Assembly: GCA_002439755.1 (NCBI GenBank)
Contig: DJPH01000005.1
Span: forward strand, 1-64,000
Origin: Prevotellaceae bacterium UBA6417
GTDB lineage: Bacteria > Bacteroidota > Bacteroidia > Bacteroidales > Bacteroidaceae
Direction: 5' to 3'
DNA length: 64,000 bases
The stretch's first letter is position 1. The number at the start of each line of letters is the position of its first letter. A program made the translations under genes and the position numbers. Positions 50,865-59,067 of this stretch are shown one piece after another. A model generated the notes under the pieces. The model was not told the origin of the DNA. It saw nothing but the letters and a program-made list of their open reading frames with translations, and did no database searches.

Positions 50865-50899
50865 AACCGCGAAACAGTCTACGTGACGGTTTCGCGGTT
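50865..50899. terminator. Bidirectional terminator between flavin reductase and uxaC
   Basis: AACCGCGAAAC (50865-50875) pairs with GTTTCGCGGTT (50889-50899), located between convergent genes; preceded by GAAA and followed by AGATGTTTAAA. Confidence 0.8.
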
Positions 50900-50905
50900 A
50901 GATGT

Positions 50906-52309
50906 TTAAAACTTGAAATAGTTCTTGGCGTTATAATAACAGATATCTTCCACCATCTGTTCTATTCGCGCCATTTCCTGTGACGGCAACTCTCCGTGCT
51001 CAACATCGTTGCCCAACAAATTGCAGAGAATGCGGCGAAAATATTCATGGCGCGGATACGAAAGGAACGAGCGCGAATCGGTGAGCATGCCCACAAAACG
51101 GCTCAACAAGCCATACAGCGACAAGGTGTTGAGCTGACGCTCCATGCCATCCTTTTGGTCGGAAAACCACCAGGCCGCGCCCCACTGCATCTTACCAGGA
51201 ATGGAGCCGTCTTGAAAATTCCCGATCATTGATGCCACCATCTCGTTGGCACAAGGATTGAGATTGTATATAATGGTCTTGGCCAATTTCCCCTCTTGCT
51301 CCAGACGGTCGAAGAAGCGGGCCATGGAACGCTCAGTGGAAAACTCTCCTATCGAATCAAAGCCCGTATCAGGCCCTAATTGGTTGAACATTCGTGAATT
51401 GTTATTGCGAGTAGGGCCATAATGGAACTGCTGCGTCCAGCCTGAAGCGGCATCCATGACGGCTCCTTCGTAAAGCAATGCCGAACGGAATTTTTCGATT
51501 TCCTCAACCGTAGGATCATGAAGCGACAACACCTTTTGGAATATCGCATTGACCTCAGCTTGAGTATATTCTTCGGCAAAGAAGCGATCCATGCCGTGGT
51601 CGGAAAGGCAGCAACCCTGTGAGGCAAAAAAATCGTGCCGCCTCTGCAAAGCATCCAACAGGTCTTGATAGCATCGTATCTCTATGCCGCTCACTTCCGA
51701 CAGCTTTTCAATATAGCGGCGATAGGCCGCAGGCGACTCTATGGCCATTGCCTTGTCGGGGCGCCAGGCCGGAAGCATGCGTATCTCGAAGCCGCTCTCG
51801 CGTGTTTTCCTGTGCCATTCGAGCGAATCTACAGGGTCATCGGTTGTGCAGACCACCTCCACATGATACCGCCGCATCAGACCGCGTGCAGTAAAACCGG
51901 GCTGACGCAGCTTTTCGTTGCATTCGTCATATATTTCGCGAGCCGTATCGACATTGAGCAGCCTGGTAATGCCGAAAGCCGTCTTCAGCTCAAGATGCGA
52001 CCAGTGATAAAGCGGATTACGCAAGGCATAAGGCATCGTTGCGGCCCATTTCTGAAACTTCTCCCATGGCGAAGCATCACCGGTGATGTAATGTTCGGGA
52101 ATACCGTTGGCACGCAGCGCCCTCCACTTGTAATGGTCGCCGCCAAGCCATAGTTCGGTGATATCTGCAAAGCGATGGTCCTCGGCCACCATGCGCGGAT
52201 CGAGATGACAGTGGTAGTCTATAATGGACAGTCCTTCGGCATGCTTATGATACAGATGCTTAGCCGTTTCTGTATGCAAGAGGAAATCCTCGTTGATGAA
52301 TGGTTTCAT
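50906..52309 (-). CDS. uxaC: Glucuronate isomerase
   Basis: Converts D-glucuronate to D-fructuronate (and galacturonate to tagaturonate). 467 aa, normal for the family. The start MKPFINEDFLLHTETAKHLYHKHA at 52309 is chosen because it matches the family N-terminus and overlaps the eda stop (ATGA). The amidohydrolase-like metal motif IIDYHCHLDPR, DDPVDSLEWH and VGMLTDSRSFLSYPRHEYFRRILC near the C-terminus are diagnostic. Last gene of the minus-strand uronate operon. Confidence 0.95.
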   Translation of the reverse strand: MKPFINEDFLLHTETAKHLYHKHAEGLSIIDYHCHLDPRMVAEDHRFADITELWLGGDHYKWRALRANGIPEHYITGDASPWEKFQKWAATMPYALRNPLYHWSHLELKTAFGITRLLNVDTAREIYDECNEKLRQPGFTARGLMRRYHVEVVCTTDDPVDSLEWHRKTRESGFEIRMLPAWRPDKAMAIESPAAYRRYIEKLSEVSGIEIRCYQDLLDALQRRHDFFASQGCCLSDHGMDRFFAEEYTQAEVNAIFQKVLSLHDPTVEEIEKFRSALLYEGAVMDAASGWTQQFHYGPTRNNNSRMFNQLGPDTGFDSIGEFSTERSMARFFDRLEQEGKLAKTIIYNLNPCANEMVASMIGNFQDGSIPGKMQWGAAWWFSDQKDGMERQLNTLSLYGLLSRFVGMLTDSRSFLSYPRHEYFRRILCNLLGNDVEHGELPSQEMARIEQMVEDICYYNAKNYFKF

Positions 52310-52977
52310 AGGGCTCTGCAAGATTGAACTATCGACAATGCCTCGCGGCACTTTTCAGATATATATTCCCAATTGCCATTTCTGACCACCTCTTTCGGAA
52401 AGAGCTTTGAGCCCATCCCCACACAATAGGCTCCCGAACGGAACCAGGCCTGCAGGTTGTCGGCCGAAGGCTCAACACCACCGGTAACCATTATGCGCGA
52501 CCAAGGCATGGGAGCCAGCAAGGCCTTGACAAACTTGGGCGAAAGCACATCGCCCGGAAAGGCCTTGATGAGGTCGCAACCCGCCTCTTGGGCAAAGCCG
52601 ACTTCGGACACAGTGCCGCAACCCGGAACATAAGGCACGCCGCGACGGTTGCACACGCGAGCTATGGCAGGATTAAACAAGGGACCCACAATAAAGTCGG
52701 CTCCATTCTGCATGTAAAGCGATGCCGTGGCTTCGTCTACCACAGAACCTGCACCGAGCGACATGTCGGGGCAATCGCTTGCCACATATCCGGCAAGGGT
52801 TCTAAACACTTCATGAGCAAAATCGCCTCTGTTTGCAAACTCGAAGACGCGGATGCCGCCTTCATAGCAGGCACGCAACACCTGCCGTGCCGTTTCGGCA
52901 TCTGAATGATAGAAGACAGGCACAATGCCTGTGCTTCCAATTTTCTGTAACACCTGGATTTTATCAAATCTGGCCAT
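52306..52977 (-). CDS. eda: 2-dehydro-3-deoxyphosphogluconate (KDPG) aldolase
   Basis: Splits KDPG into pyruvate and glyceraldehyde 3-phosphate; final step of the uronate route. 223 aa class I aldolase. The catalytic Glu lies in FEFANRGD (Glu46) and the Schiff-base lysine in DLIKAFPGD (Lys138). GAGSVVDEATA, IVGPLFNPAIARVCNRRGVPYVPGC and TGGVEPSADNLQAWFRSGA are family motifs for phosphate binding. It lies 11 bp after uxuA and overlaps uxaC by 4 bp. Confidence 0.95.
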   Translation of the reverse strand: MARFDKIQVLQKIGSTGIVPVFYHSDAETARQVLRACYEGGIRVFEFANRGDFAHEVFRTLAGYVASDCPDMSLGAGSVVDEATASLYMQNGADFIVGPLFNPAIARVCNRRGVPYVPGCGTVSEVGFAQEAGCDLIKAFPGDVLSPKFVKALLAPMPWSRIMVTGGVEPSADNLQAWFRSGAYCVGMGSKLFPKEVVRNGNWEYISEKCREALSIVQSCRAL

Positions 52978-52988
52978 GTCGGTTGGTT

Positions 52989-54164
52989 TTAACAGTCATA
53001 TAATGTTTTGGCTATTCCCATTTCCAAACCGCGCAGCTCGGCCAAACCGCGCAAACGCCCAAGGCAGGAATAACCGGGATTGGTCTTTTTCGTCAGGTCA
53101 TCAATCATCTGGTGACCATGGTCAGGGCGCAACACAATGGATGAGCCGCGACGTTGCTCCAATTCAAGAAGAGCCTTCATCACAGCATACATATCCACAT
53201 CGCCCTCCAAATGATTTGCTTCCACAAAGTTGCCTTCTTCATCGCGCTTGGTGCTCCGCAAATGCACAAAATGTATGCGGTCGCCGAATTGGCTTATCAT
53301 GCCCACCAGATCGTTGTCCTTGCTGACACCCAGGGAGCCCGTGCAAAGGCACAGGCCGTTGGCTTCGGAAGGTATGGCATCGACCAGTGCCTTGAAATCA
53401 TCGGCACACGTCATGATGCGGGGCAAACCAAGAATCGGCATGGGCGGGTCGTCGGGATGAATCACCATCTTTATTCCTGCTGCTTCGGCTGCTGGAATAA
53501 TGGCTTTCAAAAAACTGATGAGGTGCCGACGAAGCTTTTCAGGTGTGATGCCTTTATAGCGTTGCAGCTCACTGCGAAACTGCTCAAGTGTAAAGCTTTC
53601 CTCGGCTCCGGGCAATCCTGCTATCATGTTGCGGGTGAGCAACTCACGTTCGGCTTCGCTCATGGAGGCAAAGCGTCGGCGGGCTGTCTCCTGCTCTTGC
53701 GGAGAATATTCGTCAAAGGCTTCGGGACGTTTCAGTATAAACAAGTCGAAAGCCATATAGGCGGCACGCTCGAAACGCAAGGCCAGGCTGCCATCGGGCA
53801 TGGGATAGGCCAAATCGGTACGCGTCCAATCCAAGACAGGCATGAAGTTGTATGTTACGACTTTTATGCCGCATTGGCCCAGATTGGCAAGACTTTTCTT
53901 GTAGTTCTCGATGTATAATTGATAATTGCCCGTCTGTGTCTTTATATGTTCATGAACGGGAACACTCTCGACCACCGTCCATGTAAGGCCGGCCTGCTCC
54001 ACTTCGCGTTTGCGCTTCATGATTTCTTCCACAGTCCATATTTCACCGTTGGGAACATGGTGCAAGGCTGTTACTACGCCTGTGGCACCTGTTTGGCGTA
54101 TGTCAGAAAGACTGACAGGGTCGTTGGGACCATACCAACGGAATGTTTGTTCGCAAAGTACCAT
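52989..54164 (-). CDS. uxuA: Mannonate dehydratase
   Basis: Dehydrates D-mannonate to 2-dehydro-3-deoxygluconate (KDG). 391 aa TIM-barrel enzyme. QTFRWYGPNDPVSLSDIRQTGATGVVTALHHVPNGEIW is the classic N-terminus, and the metal/catalytic region includes KMVIHPDDPP, LCLCTGSLGVSKDNDL, RIHFVHLRSTKRDEEGNFVEANHLEGDVDMYAV and RPDHGHQM. Placed between the SDR and eda genes, 14 bp after the former. Confidence 0.96.
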   Translation of the reverse strand: MVLCEQTFRWYGPNDPVSLSDIRQTGATGVVTALHHVPNGEIWTVEEIMKRKREVEQAGLTWTVVESVPVHEHIKTQTGNYQLYIENYKKSLANLGQCGIKVVTYNFMPVLDWTRTDLAYPMPDGSLALRFERAAYMAFDLFILKRPEAFDEYSPQEQETARRRFASMSEAERELLTRNMIAGLPGAEESFTLEQFRSELQRYKGITPEKLRRHLISFLKAIIPAAEAAGIKMVIHPDDPPMPILGLPRIMTCADDFKALVDAIPSEANGLCLCTGSLGVSKDNDLVGMISQFGDRIHFVHLRSTKRDEEGNFVEANHLEGDVDMYAVMKALLELEQRRGSSIVLRPDHGHQMIDDLTKKTNPGYSCLGRLRGLAELRGLEMGIAKTLYDC

Positions 54165-54178
54165 CTTCGGATTTCTTA

Positions 54179-54991
54179 TTATATGGAAAAGACATTAAAG
54201 CCTCCGTCTACGACGGCCACGGTTCCTGTGACAAAACGGGAAGCATCGCTGATGAGGTAATGTATAGTGCCACACAATTCTTCAGGCTTGCCCATGCGGT
54301 TCATCGGTGTCTGACGTATGATGTCATTGCCGCGCTCGGTCCAGCTGCCGTCCGGGTTGGTCAGTAGCGTGCGGTTCTGTTCGGTCAAGAAGAAACCGGG
54401 GGCTATGGCATTTACACGGATGGAAGTGCTGAACTTCTTGGCCACTTCTGTTGCCATGAATGCCGTGAAATTGCTGACTCCGGCTTTGGCAATGCCATAG
54501 CCGGCAACACGCGTCAACGGGCGGAATGCGGCCATTGACGAGAAGTTGACTATCGACCCTTTGCCCGATTCTACCATGGGGCGCAAGAATACCTGTGTGG
54601 GCAATATGGTTCCTGTCAGGTTGAGCGACTGCACTTTCTGGAAATCTTCGATGTCAAGTTCAAAGATATTGCCATCGGGTTTGATTGTTGCACCGGGCAT
54701 GTTGCCGCCGGCAGCATTGAGCAGGGCATCGACCCTACCGTATTTCTGCATTATAGCATTCAAGTTCAGCTCCAGGACGTCCCTGTCGAGCACATCGGTT
54801 GCCAAAAAGAGAGCTTCACCGCCTGATTCCTTTATATCATCGGCTATGGCATGTCCCTTACCGGCATTTCGGCCAAGCACGACGACCTTTGCTCCTTGCA
54901 ACGCCAGATATTTGCAGATGGAACGGCCCAAGACACCGGTTCCGCCTGTGACGACTACTACATAGCCGTCTATATCAAAAAGATTACTCAT
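54179..54991 (-). CDS. SDR-family oxidoreductase, probable D-mannonate oxidoreductase
   Basis: A 270-aa short-chain dehydrogenase: cofactor loop TGGTGVLG (about 16-23), NAAGG after the fourth strand, catalytic Ser in NFSSMAAF, and Tyr/Lys in YGIAK. PGFFLTEQNRTLL forms the substrate lid. In this operon the only missing activity is reduction of D-fructuronate to D-mannonate, usually done by UxuB of the long-chain mannitol dehydrogenase family; in Bacteroidota an SDR often takes this role. The substrate is inferred from context. Confidence 0.85.
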   Translation of the reverse strand: MSNLFDIDGYVVVVTGGTGVLGRSICKYLALQGAKVVVLGRNAGKGHAIADDIKESGGEALFLATDVLDRDVLELNLNAIMQKYGRVDALLNAAGGNMPGATIKPDGNIFELDIEDFQKVQSLNLTGTILPTQVFLRPMVESGKGSIVNFSSMAAFRPLTRVAGYGIAKAGVSNFTAFMATEVAKKFSTSIRVNAIAPGFFLTEQNRTLLTNPDGSWTERGNDIIRQTPMNRMGKPEELCGTIHYLISDASRFVTGTVAVVDGGFNVFSI

Positions 54992-55011
54992 TATTCTTTG
55001 TTTTTATCTTG

Positions 55012-56037
55012 TTATCTTTGAACTCTGCCGGATGTGTTTCCACCTGCCAGACTTTTTACTTCGTCTTCCGAGACGAGATTGAAATCTCCGTTGATTGTAT
55101 GCTTTAAGGCTGAAGCTGCCACGGCAAACTCTAAAGCTTCGCCTTGAGTCATGCCGTGAAGCAAGCCGTGAATCAGTCCGGCCGAAAAAGAATCGCCTCC
55201 CCCTACACGGTCTACGATGGGAAGAATGTCGTAGCGGCGCGACTCATAAAATGTTGTACCGTCATAGATCATGGCTTTCCATCCGTTGTGCGAAGCCGAC
55301 AAAGACTCTCGAAGTGTAGATGCCACGTACTTGAATCCGAACCTTGCGGCCATTTCCTGAAAGATGTCTTTGTAGCCCTCGGCACATGTCACGCCTTCTT
55401 CGACTTTGGCCGAAGGCTTGAAACCGAGACATAGCTCGGCATCTTCTTCGTTGCCTATGCACACGTCCACATAGTCCATCAACGGGCGCATGACAGACTG
55501 TGCTTTTTCGGGTGTCCATAGCTTTTTTCTGAAGTTCAAGTCGCACGACACGGTCAGATGGTTTTGCTTGGCTGCCTTGCATGCGGCCTCGACTATACGG
55601 GCTGCCGAATCGGAAAAGGCAGGAGTGATGCCAGTCCAATGAAACCAGTCGGCTCCTTCCATGCACTTGTTGAAATCGAACTCGGAGGCACAGGCTTCCG
55701 CCATGGCCGAATGCGCACGGTCGTAAATCACCTTGCTCGGGCGCATGGACGAGCCTGTTTCCAGGAAGTAAATGCCCAAACGGTCGCCACCACGCAGGAT
55801 GTGCTCTGTACAGACGCCATAGCGGCGCAAGGCATTGAGGGCAGATTGTCCTATGTCATTGGATGGCAACTTGGTGACAAAGCAACTTTCATTGCCATAG
55901 TTGGCTAAGCTGACTGCCACATTGGCCTCTCCTCCCCCATACTGCACGTCGAAGCCATCGGCTTGGACAAAGCGCATGTTTCCACGGGGTGAAAGACGAA
56001 GCATTATCTCACCTAATGTAATGATTTTCTTTTTCAT
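55012..56037 (-). CDS. kdgK: 2-dehydro-3-deoxygluconokinase (PfkB family)
   Basis: Phosphorylates KDG to KDPG. A 341-aa ribokinase-fold enzyme beginning KKIITLGEIMLRLSPRG, with the substrate region FDVQYGGGEANVAVSLANYG, CDLNFRKKLWTPE and the C-terminal PfkB signature VGGGDSFSAGLIHGLL containing the catalytic Asp and anion hole. First gene of the operon kdgK-SDR-uxuA-eda-uxaC, spaced 20 bp from the SDR gene. Promoter at 56063-56070. No regulator or transporter is included. Confidence 0.92.
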   Translation of the reverse strand: MKKKIITLGEIMLRLSPRGNMRFVQADGFDVQYGGGEANVAVSLANYGNESCFVTKLPSNDIGQSALNALRRYGVCTEHILRGGDRLGIYFLETGSSMRPSKVIYDRAHSAMAEACASEFDFNKCMEGADWFHWTGITPAFSDSAARIVEAACKAAKQNHLTVSCDLNFRKKLWTPEKAQSVMRPLMDYVDVCIGNEEDAELCLGFKPSAKVEEGVTCAEGYKDIFQEMAARFGFKYVASTLRESLSASHNGWKAMIYDGTTFYESRRYDILPIVDRVGGGDSFSAGLIHGLLHGMTQGEALEFAVAASALKHTINGDFNLVSEDEVKSLAGGNTSGRVQR

Positions 56038-56062
56038 GATACTCCTTTTGCTGTTATTGTGG

Positions 56063-56070
56063 CAAAATTA
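56063..56070 (-). promoter_or_regulatory. -7 box (TAATTTTG) for the uronate operon
   Basis: The reverse strand reads TAATTTTGCCAC 25 bp upstream of kdgK; a reverse-strand TTTG at 56085-56088 may be part of the -33 element. Confidence 0.6.
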
Positions 56071-56169
56071 CAGTAAAAAAACGAACAAAGAGTAAGAGTT
56101 TGAAAGAATAGTGCCTTATTGAACGAAAACCACATAAAGACTTTAGGCAACGGCACTTGCCTTTACCTG

Positions 56170-56616
56170 TCAGAAATACTGCAGAAAATCTTCGTAGCCC
56201 TCTGCACGCAGCCGCTCTTTGGGCACAAAACGCAAAGAAGCACTATTGATGCTGTAGCGCAAGCCGCCAAATTCGATGGGGCCGTCGGGAAATACATACC
56301 CGAGATGCGTATTTCCTATGCGGCTCAGCACCTCGGTCATTTTTTCACCCTGTATATCACGTTCTTCCGTGATAATGGAATTTCGGTCTATGGGTTTGTA
56401 GAATGCCGGCCAGCCGCCTGAATGAAATTTGTCGGTAGAAAGAAACAATGGCTCTCCGGTTGCGACATCGACGTATATACCATCGCGCTCTTCGTCCCAA
56501 TAGGCATTGAAATATGGTGGTTCACGATGCCCAAGTTGTGTGATGGCATATTGGTCTTCCGTCAGTTGCATTCTTAAATGTGCATCGTCCGGTCTGGCAT
56601 AGCGTTTCTTTTTCAT
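56170..56616 (-). CDS. MsrB-fold protein lacking every cysteine, including the catalytic one
   Basis: A 148-aa SelR/MsrB homologue. Family motifs are easy to align: HREPPYFNAYWDEERDGIYVDVATGEPLFLSTDKFHSGGWPAF, IGNTHLGYVFPDGP and LRYSINSASLRFVPKERL. The catalytic residue of methionine-R-sulfoxide reductases, the Cys in RYCxNSASLRF, is Ser122 here (codon AGC, reverse strand 56253-56251). The CxxC zinc pairs are absent, and the SGxGWPSF loop is one residue short (SGGWPAF). There is no Cys anywhere in the protein. It is therefore probably not a classical reductase. Start at 56616 because the promoter box (56646-56653) overlaps the longer frame. Confidence 0.88.
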   Translation of the reverse strand: MKKKRYARPDDAHLRMQLTEDQYAITQLGHREPPYFNAYWDEERDGIYVDVATGEPLFLSTDKFHSGGWPAFYKPIDRNSIITEERDIQGEKMTEVLSRIGNTHLGYVFPDGPIEFGGLRYSINSASLRFVPKERLRAEGYEDFLQYF

Positions 56617-56645
56617 TCGTTCATTATTCTTTCCGACTCGTACTG

Positions 56646-56653
56646 CAAAATTA
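56646..56653 (-). promoter_or_regulatory. -7 box (TAATTTTG) for the MsrB-like gene
   Basis: The reverse strand reads TAATTTTGCAGTA 29 bp before the ATG at 56616. Confidence 0.6.
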
Positions 56654-56688
56654 CAAAAAAACACGAAGTCGGCATCACTTGAATTGTA

Positions 56689-57615
56689 CTAAATCCAACT
56701 CTTTCGTCTGAACAGAAAGAAAGCGGTACCTGCCACTATAATAGAGAACAGGCATACCAATGGAAATCCCCACCAGGTATTTTCCATTCCATTTATCAGA
56801 TTCATGCCATACAAACTGGCTATGAGGGTTGGAAACATCAGCACAATACTGATGGATGTCATTGTTTTCATCACACCGCTCATATTGTTGTTGATGACGT
56901 TGGCATAGGTTTCCATTGTCGAATCAAGAATGTTGGTATAGATGTTGGTGGTTTCGCGTGCCTGATTCATTTCAATGGTAACGTCTTCTATCAAATCGGC
57001 ATCGAGCTCGTCTACGGGGAGCTTGAATTTCAGTTTGGAGAGCAAGGTTTCGTTTCCACGGATACTTGTAATGAAATATGTCAAACTGTCTTGCAAGCGC
57101 GAAAGGCCTATAAGGTCTTCATTGCTGATTTTATGGTCGAGTTTGTGCTTGTACTCTTCTATCAATGCACTGATTTGTTTCAATCTTTTCAGATACCACA
57201 CAGAAGACGACAAGAACAGGCGGAAAACCAAGTCTACGGCATCGGTAAAACCCTGATTGCGTTTCTGCTGATACGAAACAAAGTCTATCATCATGTTTGT
57301 TTCATAGTTGCAGATGGTGATGCACAGATCTTTATAAAGGATTATGCCTAACGGCACAGTTGTGTGAGGCGTACGGCTGCGCACTTCCTTAACATATGGA
57401 ATACGCAGGATTATAAGTACCCACCCCTCGTCAAATTCATAACGAGAACGCTCGTCCTTGTCCCTGATGTCGTCAAGAAAGTAGTCGGGGACTTTCAATT
57501 CGTTTACAAGATAGTCTTCGTCCTCGTCTGTGGGGCAAGTAATCTGTATCCAGCAATTGGGTTGCCATTCGCTTAACGTGCGCAATGTACGGTTGATATT
57601 CCAAAATGTTCGCAT
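56689..57615 (-). CDS. corA: CorA-family magnesium/cobalt channel
   Basis: A 308-aa homopentameric divalent-cation channel. The cytosolic N-terminal domain (MRTFWNINRTLRTLSEWQP...) carries the ligand-sensing funnel; two C-terminal membrane helices flank the selectivity motif YGMNLINGMENTWWGFP. The start at 57615 is chosen because the promoter box at 57748-57755 lies inside the longer open frame and because GGAGGACATAGAG precedes this ATG. This leaves a leader of about 125 nt, long enough for post-transcriptional control, though no riboswitch fold was recognised. Confidence 0.9.
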   Translation of the reverse strand: MRTFWNINRTLRTLSEWQPNCWIQITCPTDEDEDYLVNELKVPDYFLDDIRDKDERSRYEFDEGWVLIILRIPYVKEVRSRTPHTTVPLGIILYKDLCITICNYETNMMIDFVSYQQKRNQGFTDAVDLVFRLFLSSSVWYLKRLKQISALIEEYKHKLDHKISNEDLIGLSRLQDSLTYFITSIRGNETLLSKLKFKLPVDELDADLIEDVTIEMNQARETTNIYTNILDSTMETYANVINNNMSGVMKTMTSISIVLMFPTLIASLYGMNLINGMENTWWGFPLVCLFSIIVAGTAFFLFRRKSWI

Positions 57616-57747
57616 CTCTATGTCCTCCAAATAATCATCGAGACGGGAGGAAAGCGTCTCAAGATGAGATGCAGACTTCCGGCTCGCTATCGTTTGTTTT
57701 CCGCGTAATAATCGTCCATATAGGTCAGAAAGTGATATTATCAAAGG

Positions 57748-57755
57748 CAAAATTA
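57748..57755 (-). promoter_or_regulatory. -7 box (TAATTTTG) for corA
   Basis: The reverse strand reads TAATTTTGCC 132 bp upstream of the chosen corA start. Confidence 0.5.
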
Positions 57756-57796
57756 CGAAAAATCTTTTTCTGAGCAATACAAAATGCGTTTTTTCG

Positions 57797-58237
57797 TCAG
57801 AACGGAGCCTTTGGTTGCAGCCTTGCGGTATCAGATGGAATCTTTCCTTTTATATAATGCTTGGAATAGTAGTTGCGGTTGCGTGAAAACAGACGTCCGT
57901 TGATGTTTACCGTATGACCGTCGTAAAGGTCATAATCCCATATCCAGCTGCTGCCGTCCATGAAGACAATATGTATCAAGCCGTCATCGACAAACCAGGT
58001 GAAATAGTCTTCGGTGTAACCGTTATAAAAGTCATCTTCGGAGCAAAGCCCTTTATGATTGCGATAGAATTCCAGACAGACTATGTCGGAAGGATCGTCT
58101 ACACTCCACCACTTTCCCGCCAGAACACGCTCGTCCCAATCGTCACGATTGTCACAACCTGTTGTGAATATACAATTGAAAGCTACGACCATAAGCACTA
58201 CAAGCCAGGTCCGATTTGTTTTTATTCTGCCAATCAT
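57797..58237 (-). CDS. Small lipoprotein, 146 aa, lipocalin-like
   Basis: Signal peptide with lipobox FTTGC (Cys near residue 28), then DNRDDWDERVLAGKWWSVDDPSDIVCLEFYRNHKG. The beta-rich pattern LAGKW...YLEF...FTWFVDDGLIHIVFMDGSSWIWDYDL resembles short lipocalin-like domains of Bacteroidota lipoproteins. Function unknown. It has its own promoter (58256-58263), and the repeat array 2 lies just upstream. Confidence 0.78.
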   Translation of the reverse strand: MIGRIKTNRTWLVVLMVVAFNCIFTTGCDNRDDWDERVLAGKWWSVDDPSDIVCLEFYRNHKGLCSEDDFYNGYTEDYFTWFVDDGLIHIVFMDGSSWIWDYDLYDGHTVNINGRLFSRNRNYYSKHYIKGKIPSDTARLQPKAPF

Positions 58238-58255
58238 TGCATTATATGTTTACGG

Positions 58256-58263
58256 CAAAGTTA
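58256..58263 (-). promoter_or_regulatory. -7 box (TAACTTTG) for the 146-aa lipoprotein
   Basis: The reverse strand reads TAACTTTGCC 18 bp before the ATG at 58237; about 70 bp separate it from array 2. Confidence 0.6.
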
Positions 58264-58331
58264 CAACATTCAAACGGGTCATCCCTCATGTGCTCTATGG
58301 TTTTTATAAAAAGGCAAGGCATGGGGTGCTG

Positions 58332-58510
58332 CAATCTGTACACATCGCACGCGCGATCTATACACATCACTGGTTACGATATGTACAGATCACTGGTTAC
58401 GGTCTGTACATATCGCACGAACGATCTATATACATCGCATGCTACGATATGTACATATCGCATGCTGCGGTCTGTACACATCGCACGAACAAACTGTACA
58501 CATCTATATA
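58332..58510 (-). repeat. Tandem array of eight 22/23-bp half-palindromic repeats (array 2)
   Basis: Eight contiguous units begin on the plus strand at 58332, 58354, 58377, 58400, 58422, 58445, 58468 and 58490. On the reverse strand they read TGCGATGTGTACAGA..., the same consensus as array 1 on the plus strand; GGTTACGGTCTGTACA is shared exactly with the reverse complement of array 1. Six of eight keep TGTACA (units 2 and 5 have TATACA and TATATA). Units 4 and 7 carry the variant GGTCTGTAC, 68 bp apart, the same three-unit super-period. The array ends 8 bp from the stop of the gene at 58519, in the same sense as that gene. Confidence 0.95.
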
Positions 58511-58518
58511 TGAAATGC

Positions 58519-58974
58519 CTAACCCTGTTGTTCCTGAGTGTCGGCTTCGGGCTGTGAGCTGTCTTGCTGCTGGTCTTTGGAAGTCTCGAAGTCGGTATAG
58601 CCGTTGTTAACAAGTATGTTGTACCAGCTGATGATTTTCTTGATATCACCGGGATATACTCTGTCACGATCATAGTGGGGCAGCACTTTTGCCATAAAGT
58701 CTGCCAGCTGCTCCTTCGACATTGCTTTTGTGCTCAATTCAAGCGGCTTTTGGTCGAATTGGTTATATATGGATTGAAATACCGAAGTAAGCGACACATC
58801 TCCTTCATCTGTATATACTGATATATCATTGAGTGATGTGATACGGTCGCGCAGACCGACGGTGTGCCGTTTCTTGGCTACATCTATGCTTTCTACAATG
58901 ACTGCCTGCCTGCCTCGCGAGAGTAACAGATATAGACCGGGCTTGCCGGATATGGAGAGTATGGTCTTTTCCAT
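58519..58974 (-). CDS. DUF5606-like conserved Bacteroidota protein
   Basis: A 151-aa soluble protein. The N-terminal LSISGKPGLYLLLSRGRQAVIVESID is followed by KRHTVGLRDRITSLNDISVYTDEGDVSLTSVFQSIY and a helical segment ending KIISWYNILVNNGYTDFE, then a Gln/Asp/Ser-rich tail (QQQDSSQPEADTQEQQG). I associate this pattern with DUF5606, but this rests on memory. Function unknown. The stop lies directly beside repeat array 2, with no hairpin terminator between them. Confidence 0.75.
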   Translation of the reverse strand: MEKTILSISGKPGLYLLLSRGRQAVIVESIDVAKKRHTVGLRDRITSLNDISVYTDEGDVSLTSVFQSIYNQFDQKPLELSTKAMSKEQLADFMAKVLPHYDRDRVYPGDIKKIISWYNILVNNGYTDFETSKDQQQDSSQPEADTQEQQG

Positions 58975-59016
58975 GTGTTTCGTGTTTACGTTGTTTTGTT
59001 TCAGTGTTTATTAACG

Positions 59017-59024
59017 CAAAGATA
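59017..59024 (-). promoter_or_regulatory. -7 box (TATCTTTG) for the DUF5606-like gene
   Basis: The reverse strand reads TATCTTTGCG 42 bp before the ATG at 58974. Confidence 0.55.
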
Positions 59025-59067
59025 ATTGTTTCTTGCGGCTTCATGGTGTCAAGCAGCAAAAAAAACC

